DNA of 64,000 nucleotides from Phytophthora colocasiae (GCA_018806915.1 JAGKQI010000091.1:124001-188000); one strand, 5' to 3'. Shown: positions 1 through 12,318, counted from the first letter of the stretch. Translations and numbers: made by a program. Notes: generated from the letters alone by a model not told the origin.

Positions 1-45
1 ATAGAAGCAGCTTCTGCGGTAGTGATCGATATCTGTTTTGGAGGA

Positions 46-162
46 CTAATCACTTCTGAATTTCCATTCTACCCCTCAAGTGACTTCCCTCGCCTCGGCC
101 TCCTCGCCCCAAGCTTCGGCAGTCCTCTCCTCGCAAGACAACCTCTACCACGACCTTCTTCA
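46..162 (+). repeat. Copia-I LTR fragment (3' part)
   Basis: About 117 bp match the 3' part of the Copia-I LTR seen at 16812-17093 and 21113-21395, ending in the same CTTCTTCA. It is not followed by the Copia-I primer binding site (GGTTATGAG), so it is the end of a 3' LTR or a broken solo LTR. Sequence to its left (1-45) does not match the LTR. Confidence 0.75.
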
Positions 163-1214
163 GTTGTTAGGTAGTTTAGCCCCTTGGAACTGTATTGAAT
201 TAACTACTGTGTGATAGGATTGTATATTGAGGGTTATCCGGATTACTTTCTAGTGATTCCGGATTCCATTTGATTATTGTCTTCCGGAAGCCAAGTGGTT
301 ATTCGGAAGTGGTGCGCTTGTAAGAGTCCCGGAACCGGAGCCAGTGTTCCGGAATCAGACTCCGTCGACTGGCAGTCTGGAGTGCCCACCGCCTCATGGG
401 CCACAAAGAATAAGAAAGCGGCTGTATATTTGCATATTAACTCTCTGTATTGTATTGGTTAGCCGCTAGGGGAAGACTTTGGCTAATAGTCTTTCACCGA
501 TTCCAGACGACTGCATCTGGAAAGTACTCTGGCATTTGTACATCTGACTCTGATCGGCATCCAGAAGTAAACTCATTGGTGACTACACCGGATATACGAA
601 GACAAACGACACCCAAGAGGGGATAATGCTGCCACAAGGTCACACGCCAACTCTGCCTCTCCGGATACCCATAGGATCCCGGAAGGTTGAGACTGCACCC
701 CCACTTGGCATCTGGACATTTTATTCTTAGAATCCACCTGGCCACGTTAACTATACACTTTGGGCGACCGACTTCCAGTCCGGAAGCCGAAAAGTGTTCA
801 CCCACTTCTGCCACAGCGCTGGTGCGCGTGCCCGGATTCGATAATGAGTGTATCAACCGAGTTACTTTATATTTGATCTGATTAGTTTCCAGGGGAACTG
901 GAGTGCTAAATCTGCTAACTTTCTAATCGTGGTTGTAATGATTGGAAGTGAAAGCGCGCGCAAAGGGAGAGACGCGGATTCTGGATCCGGTATGGCATCC
1001 AGATCGTCGCCGCGTCGTAGTTATGCCGGGCAGCTGCCTGAAGAGCACACAAAAGATTTAGATACGATTATGAGAAGAGCTCGTCAGGGCCAACGCTGGT
1101 GCGAAGCGAAAGGCTGCCCAGGAAGCAAAGGAGTTGCCGGGATCTCTCCAGGAGTGAGTGGTTCCGAATTCGTTCGTTGAGGATGCGCACTGCGCAAGTC
1201 TGGACGGGAAGTGA

Positions 1215-1442
1215 TCGGGAAGAAACTTCGGATCGAGAAGGCGACCCAGAGCAAGAAGAGAGTCCGGATCCGAGTCGGGTTCGGAAGAAGAGGATTCTGG
1301 ATCGGAAGGTGATCTGGAAGCTGAAGAAGTTTTTACGAGTTCAATCAGGAGGAGTCCGGAAGGTGAGGAGTCTGAAGTCGTCGGGAGTGACGCTGAAGAT
1401 TCCGGAAGAGAGGCATCTGAAGACGACGTTGTCGAGGATTGA
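1215..1442 (+). pseudogene. Acidic Ser/Glu/Asp-rich coding fragment
   Basis: One frame, opening just after a TGA at 1212-1214 and closing with TGA at 1440-1442, encodes a strongly acidic run with ESGSE, SEEEDSGSE, EEESEVVGSDAED-type wording and no ATG. The preceding frame (about 1200-1260) encodes SDREETSDREGDPEQEE, so a one-base shift probably splits an originally longer acidic segment. Acidic tracts like this occur at the N termini of Gypsy gag proteins, for example the Gypsy-B gag at 14326-16291, but I see no capsid domain or zinc knuckle here. Assignment to a gag is a guess. Confidence 0.35.
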
Positions 1443-1676
1443 AGCTTCCCCCTGCGGAGGATCGAGTTCCGTATTCTCTCCTCCGCCGAAAAGAGTGGGA
1501 TCCAGATGCCATATCTGGAGTTCGAGAAGATTCGCCCCACGTGAAGCAGGGAAGATCGCCTGCCGTCGCCGTGGTTCAGGAAGATACAGTGCTTCAAGAC
1601 AATAACATGTCATCGCCAGTGATTCCAGAACTCCGGATACCAACACTGCATCCGGACCAGCCGCCGTTCCAGATGC

Positions 1677-1750
1677 TCTCTGAGGTGTCTCTGGGCAAGA
1701 ACCAAGTGAGATTCGACATTCCCCGATTCTAAAATGGAGGGGAACTTCAA
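1677..1750 (+). repeat. Short repeat, inverted partner at 2523-2600
   Basis: The segment around GAGGTGTCTCT ... GATTCGACATT ... CGATTCT ... AATGGAGG is repeated in reverse complement at 2523-2600, at roughly 80% identity by eye over about 75 bp. This shows the 163-2627 block contains copies of the same relic in both orientations. Confidence 0.55.
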
Positions 1751-2627
1751 GATGTCCCATCTACGGCGTCCGAAGTCCAGATGACCGAAGGTCGCGCAAA
1801 GGCATATGTAGGCCGAGCAGGTGGAGATGCTGGGGAGCGCGATAGTTCCGAAAGGGACATTCCACCTGACCGTCAGATACGACTGGCCTCCCGTGCGTCC
1901 GGATCTCCAAAGCTCTTCCTTCAGTGCGGCTTCGAAGACTTCCGAATACCTGTGGATGTTGGATGCCGGTGGAACAGACAGACGCTTGGATTTTCGGAAA
2001 CTGTCAGATCCAGCGTCAAGCACTTTTGGAACGGCCCAAGATCTACAAGCAGGGCTTTGATCCCGCCAATGGAATTCTCAGCTCGAGAATGTATTGCCGT
2101 CCTTCAGATTCTTTCCTACTTTTCGAAGCCGCGTTTGGTTTCGTGAATCTTGGTACCAGGATGGTCTCCGGACGCGTGCTTCCAAGGTGCATCAGGGATC
2201 CTCGTCCGACAAGTCGTCGGGTGAAGTGATACAGTTATTGGACTGTGGAGATGATCGAATGTGGGAGACAGTTAATGGTCCGGATGCAGTGAGTATGCCC
2301 AGATCCTTGCGGACTTTGGTAGGGGAAAGACTCTATCAAGTACATCCAGAAGCCGCTTATCAAGGTAATGGAAGCATATTCATTTCTGAATTACGAAGCT
2401 TCTCTCTTACTGGGACGTGATTTCACTGGGCTCCTCGTGACATCCGGATTCCGGAAATTGAGAAGTCTAAGGGATCCTGTCCATCCAGATGCAGTTTGAA
2501 AAGTGTTCACCCACTTCGGCCACTATTGAAGCTCCTCCATTTCAGAATCGGGAAATGTCGAATCCACGTGGTTCTTGGTAGAGACACCTCAGCCTCTTAA
2601 GCGAGATGCTCTGGCAGGTCTGAGCTT

Positions 2628-4064
2628 CATCTCGTGACATTGAGTGCGCTGACGCACAGGAGAGTGGCTGTGGGCAGCCAGTAAGCACTCTTGGTTGATG
2701 GAGTGGACGGCAGTGCCGGAAGGCAAAGCGTCCTGCTGGACGACTTGCTAAGTGTTGACAAGCTCCTCTGAGCTAGAAGAGATGTCCCTTCGCCGACTTT
2801 GGCGATGCCTTTGAAGGCTGGCGTGATATTCCAAGCCGAGGTGGTCATACGTTCGGACCTGAGGAGGAGCTTAAACTTGCTCGTCCCTCGTTGACGAGCG
2901 TCCGTCTTGGCCGAAGTCAAGTAAAGGCGTTGAACGCCAGGAGTGGATCGGAGATCCTCAAGAATCCCTCGGATCCCTCTTCCACTCCTTGCTGAAGGGA
3001 ATATGGAGACGTTGTCTCCGAAGGAACCACCGAGTGGCCTGGGGCCTCCCTGACCGAGGGGGCGTTCGTCATGAGATCGACTTAGTTCCCGGAACTAAGT
3101 ACTGCAGTGACCCGACAGTGGCCTTCTTCCTAAAGAGCATAATGGCGACGTCATTATCGACGCCTTCTTCCGTGCGAAGTACTGCGGTAGGTCCCGTGCG
3201 CGAGAGCAAGTTCTCCGCACTCCGCGCCAACGTTCTGGTGTCAGAAAGCCGAATGGCAAGTGGCGTATCGTTCACACTTTTAACAAGCCCAACGCTGCCA
3301 ACGATTCCGGTGCAGACGCCGCGATTCCTAGGGAAGGATGTTCTTCAGAACAACAAGGTGGGTTGCACCATGTACAGTGCGCTCGACTTAGTCGTGATGG
3401 CTACTATCAGCTGCTCATGCGAGCTAGTGCGATATTCCGCTACAGCGGTGAGCACCCTCGGAGCGGTATGCTCGGGGAGTGGCTCGTCATGCCCTGCGCT
3501 GGCCTTCGAACGCGCCCGCAACGTTCAATCGTCTGGTGACGCAGCTGTTCAGGCCTCCTACGGCATTCGCACAAACGTACTTTTGACGACGTGTTCCTGT
3601 CCACAGTCAGGCCGAACACGGCAAGACTGGACGTTGAGGTGCACGTGGAACACGTGGGGAGAGCTGTGCTCGAGTGCATGCGCACGAACAAATTGTACGC
3701 CAACGCAGACAAGTGCGTCTTTGGCGCGGGAAGAAATCTCTTCCTAGGTGCTTCATTGGGAAGCATGGCCTTCGTGCTGATCCAGCAAAGGTCAAGTGGA
3801 CTGGCCGGTTCCTTGGAATCCAGAAGGCGACTTGCGTAAGTGGCTGGGCTAATGGCCAACTACTTGCAACGCCAAGTACAGCGAGAACTACGCTGAATTG
3901 GCTCGGCCACTGTCGAATCTCCTTAAGAAGGATGCCGAATGGGTATGGCGTGCTGAGCAGGAGAGTGCGTTCTACTCGTATCAAGTTGATAGCCTGCTTC
4001 AGGCACCGATACTGGCGCTGCCAGACCCCGATCGTCCGTTCATCGTCGTCTTGAGACGCCTCAG
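2628..4064 (+). pseudogene. Gypsy-A pol fragment (linker, RT, start of RNase H), copy A5
   Basis: Collinear with 33699-35053 of the intact A3 pol. It covers the end of the protease-RT linker, the RT (palm and thumb) and the first RNase H residues, stopping at the equivalent of the VCDAS motif where the A1 LTR begins (TGCAGC at 4065). The RT is unreadable in one frame. Against A3, the differences include many 1-3 bp insertions, for example extra bases near 2990, 3057, 3110, 3140 and 3325. No LTR, gag or integrase of this copy remains. It is dead; RT function is inferred only from alignment to A3. Confidence 0.8.
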
Positions 4065-4491
4065 TGCAGCGGGCTGCGTAGGTGTGCACGGCACAGAGGA
4101 AGTTGGTTGACTCCTGTAGAGTCCTGCTTGCAAGGCAGACTAGCCTTCGGTTCTATACAAGAAACCAAGTAGTCCACTAAATACGGGACTTCCTCTTACA
4201 ATCAGTGTCCCTATAATAAAGGAACTAACCACTAATTATGTAAAATGCAAACTGATTTTTATTTATTTTATTGCTCCTAATCCTGAATGTAACGGATTTA
4301 GTATCTAACATACTAAATCCTAATCAAATGTGTAATGTGTGGCTCTGAGCTAACAGCCAGCAACTGGCTGCATATGTGACGTGTGAGGTAAACACTATGT
4401 GTTGTACACGGATCTGTGACTTGTGACCTGGATGGTGCACCACACCTATTAGTAGCCAAGGCGCGCAGCGCCGTGTAATCCTGCCGTTACA
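4065..4491 (-). repeat. 3' LTR of A1 (Gypsy-A family)
   Basis: Minus-strand LTR starting TGTAAC (4491) and ending GCTGCA (4065). At 427 bp it is slightly longer than the 413-bp family norm because of small insertions. The adjacent bases 4492-4510 read, on the minus strand, as a polypurine tract of the GGTGGGGAGGG type directly before TGTAAC, which fixes the polarity. Confidence 0.88.
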
Positions 4492-4576
4492 CCCTCCCCA
4501 CCAAACCGTGGATACGGAGTATCTACAACTGGTAGACATAACTGCCTTGGTCAAGGCCTGTCACCGGCAACCTTTC

Positions 4577-5966
4577 CGATAAAAGAAATCCTCTCAACGA
4601 GAGTGCGCGGGTGCGCTGGCTCAACGAGCACATTCTCCAATTCCTCCCCAGCGAGCCAACCGCCCTGGAGGTGTCCAGTGACCAGGCGTTCACGCCCCAG
4701 CGCCTCAGCGCTTTCCGGTCTGGAGCTCCTCGGCTCCTCTCTTCGCCACGCTCTCTCCGATTCGGAGTATTTCGCAGGCGTCTCGCCTTCTGCTACGGAG
4801 CGATGTTCAAGGCCAGCCCGACGCCGGGCGGTAGCGTGGTGGCTCACCCTTCGAGTACACGACAGCGTCGCCGACGCGCGACCTGCACGTCGCCTCCCAC
4901 AGAGGAAGGCGAGGTCGGAAGTGGACTACGAGGAGTCCGGAACAGGGCGATGCCCATGCGTCTCCCTGCTCCTGCGAGCCCCTCGGACGACTCCGATCTG
5001 AGCTGCGCTCTCCACGCGATCCGCGTCGGTACTCAATTCCTCGGCAGCTGTGGCAGCCCAATCCGTTCCCGGAGGGACCTTCGAGCCTCGTGCCTCAACG
5101 CGCTTGCGCAACGCACCACCGCTTCCTGCTCGCGATGAGCCAGAGTCACTCAAGGGAGTCGAAGACGCGATCACCAACTCCTCTGGATGAGGCAAGTACA
5201 GGAGGCTTCCCGAGCGGTGCCCAGAGTCACGTCGACCGGGTCCAACGGGACATCGTGGGGACTTCTGTCGCGGCGCGACTACGGCTTCTGAGCCCTCCTC
5301 GCGGACTGCCTGCCGAGCAGGTGAAGTGGCAGCTTGGATGGCGCAGCCAAACCCGCATGGTTACGCCATAGGCAATCCTCCACGTACCAGGTGGCTGAGA
5401 GACTCAGCAGCGACAGGGGCTCCATGAGAGCGTTTCCTGACCCCCGCAGGTGTGCACACCTCGCCGAGTATCGGCAACGCTTAGATAAGCAACGGCGGAC
5501 GGAGTCTGTGCCTCAGGATGAGGACTTATCCACTCCTGCTCCAAACCGAGAGACCACCCGGGACTACATGGTCCATGTGGCCACCTGGGCCGAGGCTTCC
5601 ACGGAAGCTCGCGTCGTTTGACCGGCTCATGGAGAGCTGCGCCGAGGTGGACGTCCGCCCTCGCCCGAGGTCTACTTCTTCCAGTACGCGAAGATACGCG
5701 TGCGGCTCCGGCCGCTTTCCTCGTCACACGACGTTTGGGGCAGTGGCTCCCGCCCTCTCAGGCCACTCATCCCTGCTTCCGCAGGATGCTCCTTCAGTCT
5801 CCGGGAGGGAGACTCCGCTGGCTGTGCCAGCCACGGACCAGAGCCTGAGCTCGGCTGTTAGTCCGTCAGCTTCTCACACTAGTGGTGAGAAGCGGGTGTC
5901 GACCGAGTGGTCGACCCCTCGAGCCTCTTCGGGCGCCTCCGATCTTCGCAATCAAAAGCGTCCACG
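4577..5966 (+). pseudogene. Antisense accessory ORF of A1, decayed
   Basis: On the strand opposite to A1 pol, between the chromodomain and the 3' LTR, lie frame-shifted pieces of the same protein encoded intact at 12509-13738. Recognisable are the SEYF region (about 4765), the Ser/Pro/Arg-rich linker, RDYGFEP-like and TRDYMVHVATWAEAS (about 5555) and RLMESCAEVDV (about 5625). Many one-base indels break it. It shows that the convergent ORF is an original part of the family and not a late capture by one copy. Function unknown; no zinc knuckle, signal peptide or catalytic motif is visible. Confidence 0.65.
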
Positions 5967-8900
5967 ACGTCAAGGCAGTCCTGGCCTCCATTCAAACTCC
6001 CACGAGTTTTGGGAAATGAGGATACTCCACGCCACTTCACCAGATACTGGTTTTGACTACGATGTTGACGCCGCGCCATCAAGCGCTCCACGTGGTAGTG
6101 GGGGAGTTCCTGCTCATCGAGCAACGGCGGAGGAGGCCGATTCGCTGCGGCAGGAACGCCGTACTCGATGAGTGCGTGATTGAGCGCTTTATTTGGTCGC
6201 ATCGCGCCGGGTACCAACCTCGATCACTCGGATCGGTACTCTCCGGAGTCAGACCTGAATCCCTTCAATGGAACGTCGAAAGTGTTTGGTATCTCGCAAC
6301 GTCTCGCTTCAGCACATGGAGGATATTCAAAGCCGCCGATTACTTTTGGCCTGAAGGTCCTCAGTCCCTGACTGCTCGCCTGCACCAGCAGGAGCTTCAG
6401 CTCGCTGAGCTTGCGAGGTCAGGTGACGCCATGTTGCTGCAGACGACGCAGCCTCGGCACACGAAATGTTTAAAGTTAGCGCCAGCGCCTTCGCGCTCAC
6501 CTCTTCAACCCGATATGGCTTAAGCATGTTTGACGTAGAACGATGGTGTGTTCTCAACCGCTTTGGCAAGTCCAGCAGGTATGCCAGGCCCTCTTTGGCC
6601 ATTAATCAACCGTAAATGGTCCGATGAAACGCGGACGCAATTTTGTCTCGAAGATATTTGACACTGCATGTAGGTGGGTAGGTTCATAGCAAACAGACAA
6701 AACCTGGTCACCGACCTTAAATTAGCATACATGGCTTCATACCTTTGTATCCATTGTTCTTTCTTGAGACGTTCTCAGCTGTTCAGCCATCGCGTCACGC
6801 ACACGGCGCAAGACGCCCAATCTTACCTAGAGGAAGTCATCGACTTGTTTACGCATGGTAACAAGGGCTGATATCAGCAAGCTCGGAGTCGAGCGACGGC
6901 ACAGCCTCTCCCCGTACCAAGCCCAAGGCTACTGCGTGGCGGAGTGAGCGGAACGCGCAGTGCGCAAGGCCGTTCACGTAGAACGGGGTGAAGCTCGTCG
7001 AGGCATGCACCGCATTAGTTCCGGCGTGATGTTGAACTCAACCGAGAGGGAGCAGAGCGCCCAACGCTTCGGCGTTTCAGCGCATACGCTGCGGAGGATA
7101 TCCTCCAGAACGCGGTTCACGCGTTCGGGTCTGATCGTTTGGTCTGCGGATGGTCCAAGCGTGGATATACCTGTCGAGTGCCAAGCACTTTGAAGACGAT
7201 GAACCAGAAGTGACCTGTGAAACGGGGATCTCGATCCGAGACAATGGTATCTGGCAGCTCGGCGCTGGCGGGAAGACCCGATCGATGCAGATCGTCGCTG
7301 TACTTAAAGTACCATCGACGGTGTCCGGTACAGCCGCTAGATGAGCCATCTTAATCAGTCGGATATCAACAAAGACTACCACGCCCGTGATTGCTTGTAA
7401 GTTACCGTTGTCCTTCGGCAGGCCAAACACAAAGTCCATACTTATGGACTGCCAACACCCAGAGGTGTATAGGTAAGCTCGCCAAAGCGCTGGCAGCCGC
7501 ATGCGGCACAGGGTTTAACCTGCTGATGATTCTCGCACGTGCGGCAAACATATATGCTGACCCACTTGTACATCTAACAACAGCACATGGAGCCCAACGT
7601 TGATTACGTCTTCTCGCGACCGGGAGGTGGCCGCCAAAATATTTCTAGTGAGCCTCATAGAGGATACGGTACTTCAGATCCTCATCGCAGGAACCACCAC
7701 ACGTGGTGGGTCATCCTGACCCGTGCCAGTACAGGCAGACTCGCCTTCCAGGCTATAGCGTTGGAGTTCCTCGCCTTTAGGTGTCGTGACAGAGTCACCT
7801 TTGAGTCTTCAAACTCATCGCCTCTCAGGAGCTTGGAGCAACGCGACACAAGAGGCTGTCCTGAGCGTATGCTGCACGGAACCATGTCCAACATGACGAC
7901 GTCACCGAGGTGACATGAGGAGAACTTATAGCCCATGATGTGATAGACTGTCATGAGGGCTGCTCTGCCTGCCAGAAGCTTGTAGTCACCTTTAAGTTAG
8001 TACTCATGCAAAGAAGGAGAGCCACCGGGCCATCCTCATAGAGGTGAGGCGGGACTGTGCCGCCAGTGCGTAGTGATGCATGATCCGTGTAGATCGCAAA
8101 TGCTTGGGAAGCCGAGCAGGTGAACTTTTCGAATTTGATTGAGAGCGTACGATCGCAAGTGAGCTCCTATCATGAACTCGACAGTTCTTCTCAGTAAGCC
8201 TTGAGTTGTCGCGACTAACGCGCAATGACGCGTCTATGCCCTTTCAACCGCTTGTAGCAAAGCACTGCTGACGGTAAAGCCCGAGGCAACAGACGACAAT
8301 AAATGATATGAGCGGGGTAACTGGTAAAAATAGTATCGGTGCCTGAAGCAGGCTATCTCTTGATATAAGTGAACGCATTACCTTCGTGCTCGGCACGCCA
8401 TAACACTCGGCATCCTTTCTTAATGAGATCCACAAAGGCCGAGCCAACTCAGCGTAGTTCTCGCTGTACTTAGCAAATAGTTAACAAACTCAGCTACGAT
8501 GCAAGTCCTCTTTTTTATCTATGAACCGGCTAATCCATTAATGGCCTTGACCTTTGCTGGATCAGCACTGAAGCGCCATAAGCCCAACAAAGCACCCTAG
8601 AAAGGGGATTTCTTCCGCGCGCCAAAGACGCAATTTGTCTGCGCGTTAAGGCGTACATTTGTTCGTGCGCATGCACTCGAGCACAGCTCTCACGTGTTCC
8701 ACGTGCACTCAACGTCAGTCTTGCCGTGTTCGGCTCGACTGTGGACGAACACGTCGTCAAAGTACGTTTGTGCGAATGCTCGTAGGGGCCTGGAACAGCT
8801 GGTGTCACGAGACGATTGAACGTTGCGGGCGCGTTTCGAGAGCCCTTGGTGAATGACGAGCCACTCCCAGAGCATACCGCTCGGGGTGCTCACCGTTGTA

Positions 8901-10603
8901 AGCGGAATATCACTGGCTCGCATGAGCAGCTGATAGTACCCATCGACTAAGTCGAGTGCACTGTACATGGTGCAACCCACCATGTTGTTCTGAAGAACAT
9001 CCTTCCTAGGAATCGGCGTCTGCACCGGAATCGTGGCAGCGTTGAGCTTGTTAAAAGTGTGAACGATACGCCACTTGCCATTCGGCTTTCTGACACAGAA
9101 CGTTGGCGCGGAGTGCGAAGACTTGCTCTCGCGCACGAGACCCGCCGCGTACTTCGCACGGAAGAAGGCGTCAACGACGTCGCCATTGCTCTTAGGAAGA
9201 GGCCACTGTCGGGTCACGCAGTACTTAGTTCCGGGAACTAAGTCGATCTCATGACGAACGCCTCGGTCGGGAGGCAGGCCACTGGTGGTTCCTTCTGAGA
9301 TAACTGGGTCTCCATATTCCTTCAGCAAGGAGTGGAAGGGATCCGAGGGATTCTTGAGGATCTCCGATCCACTCCTGGCGTTCAACGCCTTCTTGACTTC
9401 ACAAGACGGACTCGTCAACGAGGGACGATTGTTTAACTCCTCCTCAGGTCGAACGATGACCACCTCGGCGAATCTGCCAGCCTTCAAGGCATCGCCAAAG
9501 TCGGCGAAGGACATCTCTTCTAGCCTAAGGAGCTTGTCAACACTTGGCAAGTCGTCCAGCAGGACACTGCCTTCGGCACTACCGCCCACTCCATCAACCA
9601 GAGTGTATAGCTGCCTCCACAGCCCTCCGGTGCGTCGGCACTTGACGTCACGTGGATGACTCCAGACGCAGAGCGTCTCGCCCGGGAAGCTGGCCTTACG
9701 ACGTCTTCGCCTAGCCGAAGATCGTCTACTCGACGGAGTACGCGCCGTCGCACAAGCTCGGCCTCTCTCGGCCCAGTGTCAGGGACACTTTAGCGATCCA
9801 CCTGGTCGACGACCGATGCCGCTCATGGAGTACGTACGTGCCGCTGCACAATCAATGACTGTAATAGGTCCAGTAGTGTCAGAGACACTCAGCGGATCGA
9901 CTTGGTCCACGACCAGTATCACTCGACGGAGAGTACGTGCCGCCCCACAGTTCACGGCCTGGTCAGGCCTGATGCCATCGGCATCCAGTGACGGTCCATG
10001 ACCGGTGTCACTCGGGTTACGTGAGCTTTGGCCCACACGTTGACTCACTGCCAACCAGCGCTATGCGCTCAACAGGGCTGCCAAGATCTCTCGCACTCGG
10101 TGCTGTCCACTAACTCGGACACACCGGGACTTCCAGCATCATTGCCGACTCGGCTCGATGCTCGCGCCAATAGCGCTTCTGCTTCCTAGCAGAGGTGGGT
10201 TCATGACTCGCCAGCGCTCCACTAGGAGAGAAGTGCGTAGCACCTAAGGTCTTCGACCTCCAGTCGATCCATGGCTCGTGGCGCTCCAGCCACGCCATAC
10301 CAAGGGGATGAGGTCGTACCGAATCCAGGTCCAAGACCAAGCAGCGTTCCACGCTGTCGAAGGTTCAGGAACTTCAGCCGTAGGTCCATGGGGACCTTGG
10401 CTGCCGTGACACGGACGCCCGTCGCTAGACGGACAGTGACGGTGTCACCTCTTCGCGCTCGAAGCGCCTCAGCATATTGCTGACTACCCTCAACGGTGGA
10501 GCGTCTGACGTAGTTGCCAGACTCCCGGAATCGATCAACACGATCCACGGCTTCGAAGCCCTTCATGTCCACATGGACGACCAACAAGCCCTGCTTGCTC
10601 ATT
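5967..10603 (-). pseudogene. A1 pol (protease, RT, RNase H, integrase, chromodomain), frameshifted
   Basis: Read right to left: protease remnant (MSKQGLLVVHVD near 10600; the Asp-Ser-Gly of A3 is damaged here); linker; RT best preserved at 8690-9589 with GVRHEIDLVPGTKYCV, LDLVDGYYQLL and the catalytic YFDDVFVHS; RNase H pieces at 8000-8460; integrase pieces at 7000-7650; then the chromodomain (YHVERLMARRQHRSQNQYLVKW, about 6070-6140). Homology to the intact A3 pol (33170-37015) is continuous, but frame changes are frequent in RNase H and integrase. Products would act in cytoplasmic particles (reverse transcription) and the nucleus (integration). This copy cannot make them. Confidence 0.82.
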
Positions 10604-10639
10604 ATCGTTCCAGGTTCAAGAGCACGGAGTTTTTTCGGG

Positions 10640-11690
10640 CTGAGCCCCAGTGCCTCTCACGCACTGCAGAACTCAGTTCTCTTCCCCAGTAGACCGCCCC
10701 GCGTCTACTGGGAGCCGTCGTTTCCCCGGGCAGAGCCCAAAGCGGGACTCATGACAGGGTTGCGGCCATTCTGGCCAGCGCCATTTCTTGCGCAGAGGGC
10801 AGTTGGGCCTCAGGTGTGTGGGACTACTCACACATGTAGCACCGACGAGTGCTCATACGGCTGCACCGCAGCTCGTAGCTCACTATTTCATCTTCAGCAG
10901 AATGAGATCCATGGGTTCTTGGTCCCCTGAATCTGTGCTATTAGCACCGACCCTCTCGACAACTTAAAGTTGTGTTCAGCATTCAATGCCACGCCACAGC
11001 GTCCTCGAAGGTGCGAGGATTCTGACGGAATGCCTCCGTCCCGCCACGCCAGCTCTCAGACCTTCTCACAACATAGTCCCAGCATCACCTCAGGTAGAGG
11101 ATCGGCAGCTACGCCGGCAATGAGCGTGCGCAGCTCTTGGACAGAGTCCATCAGGTCCTTCTTGCCCTGTCGGCAAGCGAGGAAGCGTGACCGCACGCGA
11201 TACGCCTGGTTAGGTGGAGCAAATACTTGCGTAAGTTTGGCCTTTAAGCTCACCCCAAGCGGGGAAGGCCATTTCTACCGACGTCCCAGATGCCAAGGCT
11301 CATTCTCGTGCTCGACCTTCGAGCTTAGAGATGGCGAACGCCACGCGTTGGCCTTCCAACTGGAGCATAGCGGCCCCATAGCCATCTCGACCTCTCGGGT
11401 CCACAATAGGAGGTTCTCTCCTTCGTGCCCGTGAAAGGTCTTCACGCTGAGCGTGACGGGCTTAGCTCTCGGAGCGGGATTAACTCCTTTTACATTCCGC
11501 TGAATGTGCTCAACGAGAGCGTTCTCGCAATGAGGCAAATGCCTCCAGGCGCGCGTTGACGGCCTCCGGCCCTTGAGACGCAATGTGCGCCACACCTTCA
11601 GGGCCCAGCAAGGACGTAAGCTTTGTTAAGCGTGTCCCGCTGACTCGGAGTCAAGTGAGCGTATGCTTCTGGCTCGATTCTCACAGAGAA
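10640..11690 (-). pseudogene. A1 gag, frameshifted
   Basis: Matches A3 gag (30896-31867): [18 protein letters not shown] near 11680, [21 protein letters not shown] near 11450, [21 protein letters not shown] near 11200, and a degraded CCHC region near 10800-10860. The A3 start ATG is changed (GAATCG where A3 has GAATGG), and several frameshifts separate the blocks. Gag would form the particle shell. Downstream, the A1 gag-protease spacer near 10620-10660 contains about 15 bp that are missing at the A3 inversion junctions. Confidence 0.75.
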
Positions 11691-11715
11691 ACAGTCTTCA
11701 ACCCAGGAGTTGGAT

Positions 11716-12148
11716 GGACTACAAGTGTTACCAGATGCAGCGGGGTTGCGTAGGTGTGCACGGCACAGGGGAAGTTGGGCTGACTCGTAGAGCTCTGCTT
11801 GCAAGGCACTAGCCTTCGGTTCTATACAAGAACCAAGTAGTCCACTAAACATGGACTCTCACAATCAGTGTCCCTATAATAAAGAAACTAACACTAATTA
11901 TGTAAAATGCAAACTGATTTTTATTTATTTTATTGCCCTAATCCTGACGTAACGGGATTTAGTATCTAACATACTAAATCCCAATCAAAATGTAATGTGT
12001 GGCTCTGAGCTAACAGCCAGCAACTGCTTACATATGTGACGTGTGAGAAACACTATGTGTTGTACACGGATCTGTGACTTGTGACCTGGATGGTGTATAC
12101 CACACCTTATTGTAGCCAAGGCGCGCAGCGCCGTGTAACCCCGTTACA
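11716..12148 (-). repeat. 5' LTR of A1 (11736-12148) with primer binding site (11716-11733)
   Basis: 413-bp LTR, TGTAAC...GCTGCA on the minus strand. Two bases separate it from TGGTAACACTTGTAGTCC, a primer binding site complementary to a tRNA 3' end (it begins TGG, the complement of CCA). The A3 copy has TGGTAGCACTTGTAGTC at the same place. Confidence 0.87.
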
Positions 12149-12318
12149 ATCCGGCTTTCAATCTCCTCTATGTCATGAGCGAGACGGGCATGCGAATGCC
12201 AAACGTTCTCCAGGCTCCCCTGAAGACTGGGTCTGACTCTGGAGAGTACCGATCGAGTGATCGAGTTGATACCAGGCGCGCTGCGACAAATAGCGCTCAT
12301 CACACTCGTCGAGTACTG

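Larger units (their letters stand above)
163..2627. other. Decayed, unassigned repetitive DNA rich in CCGGA
   Basis: No gene I can name. All open frames are short and change frame repeatedly. The stretch is unusually dense in TCCGGA, TTCCGG and CCGGAA words. Two short blocks recur: a GAAGTGGGTGAACACTTTTC-type sequence on the minus strand near 785-815 and 2493-2515, and a block near 1677-1750 that returns inverted near 2523-2600. This suggests at least two overlapping relics of one old element. An acidic fragment (1215-1442) is the most protein-like piece. Confidence 0.5.
4065..12148 (-). mobile_element. Gypsy-A copy A1, full-length Ty3/Gypsy chromovirus, degenerate
   Basis: Complete but decayed LTR retrotransposon on the minus strand: 5' LTR 11736-12148, PBS 11716-11733, gag, protease, RT, RNase H, integrase, chromodomain, an opposite-strand ORF, polypurine tract, 3' LTR 4065-4491. 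It supplies the collinear reference order for the family, including the gag-protease junction that is broken in A3. The bases flanking the two LTRs (CTCAG at 4060-4064, ATCCG at 12149-12153) do not match, so no target duplication is visible. Either deletion or recombination has altered an edge. Coding frames shift every few hundred bases, so it is non-autonomous today. Confidence 0.88.

Noticed and set aside
494..856. Minus-strand ORF of 120 codons near the left end
   Set aside because: No recognised motif, and the reading is not shared with the related block near 2500 beyond a short phrase; kept only as part of the unassigned relic.
11716..11733. tRNA gene fragments at the primer binding sites
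   Set aside because: Only 15-18 bases complementary to a tRNA are present next to LTR ends; no cloverleaf can be formed.
4060..12153. Target-site duplication for A1
   Set aside because: The flanks CTCAG and ATCCG do not match, so none is claimed.
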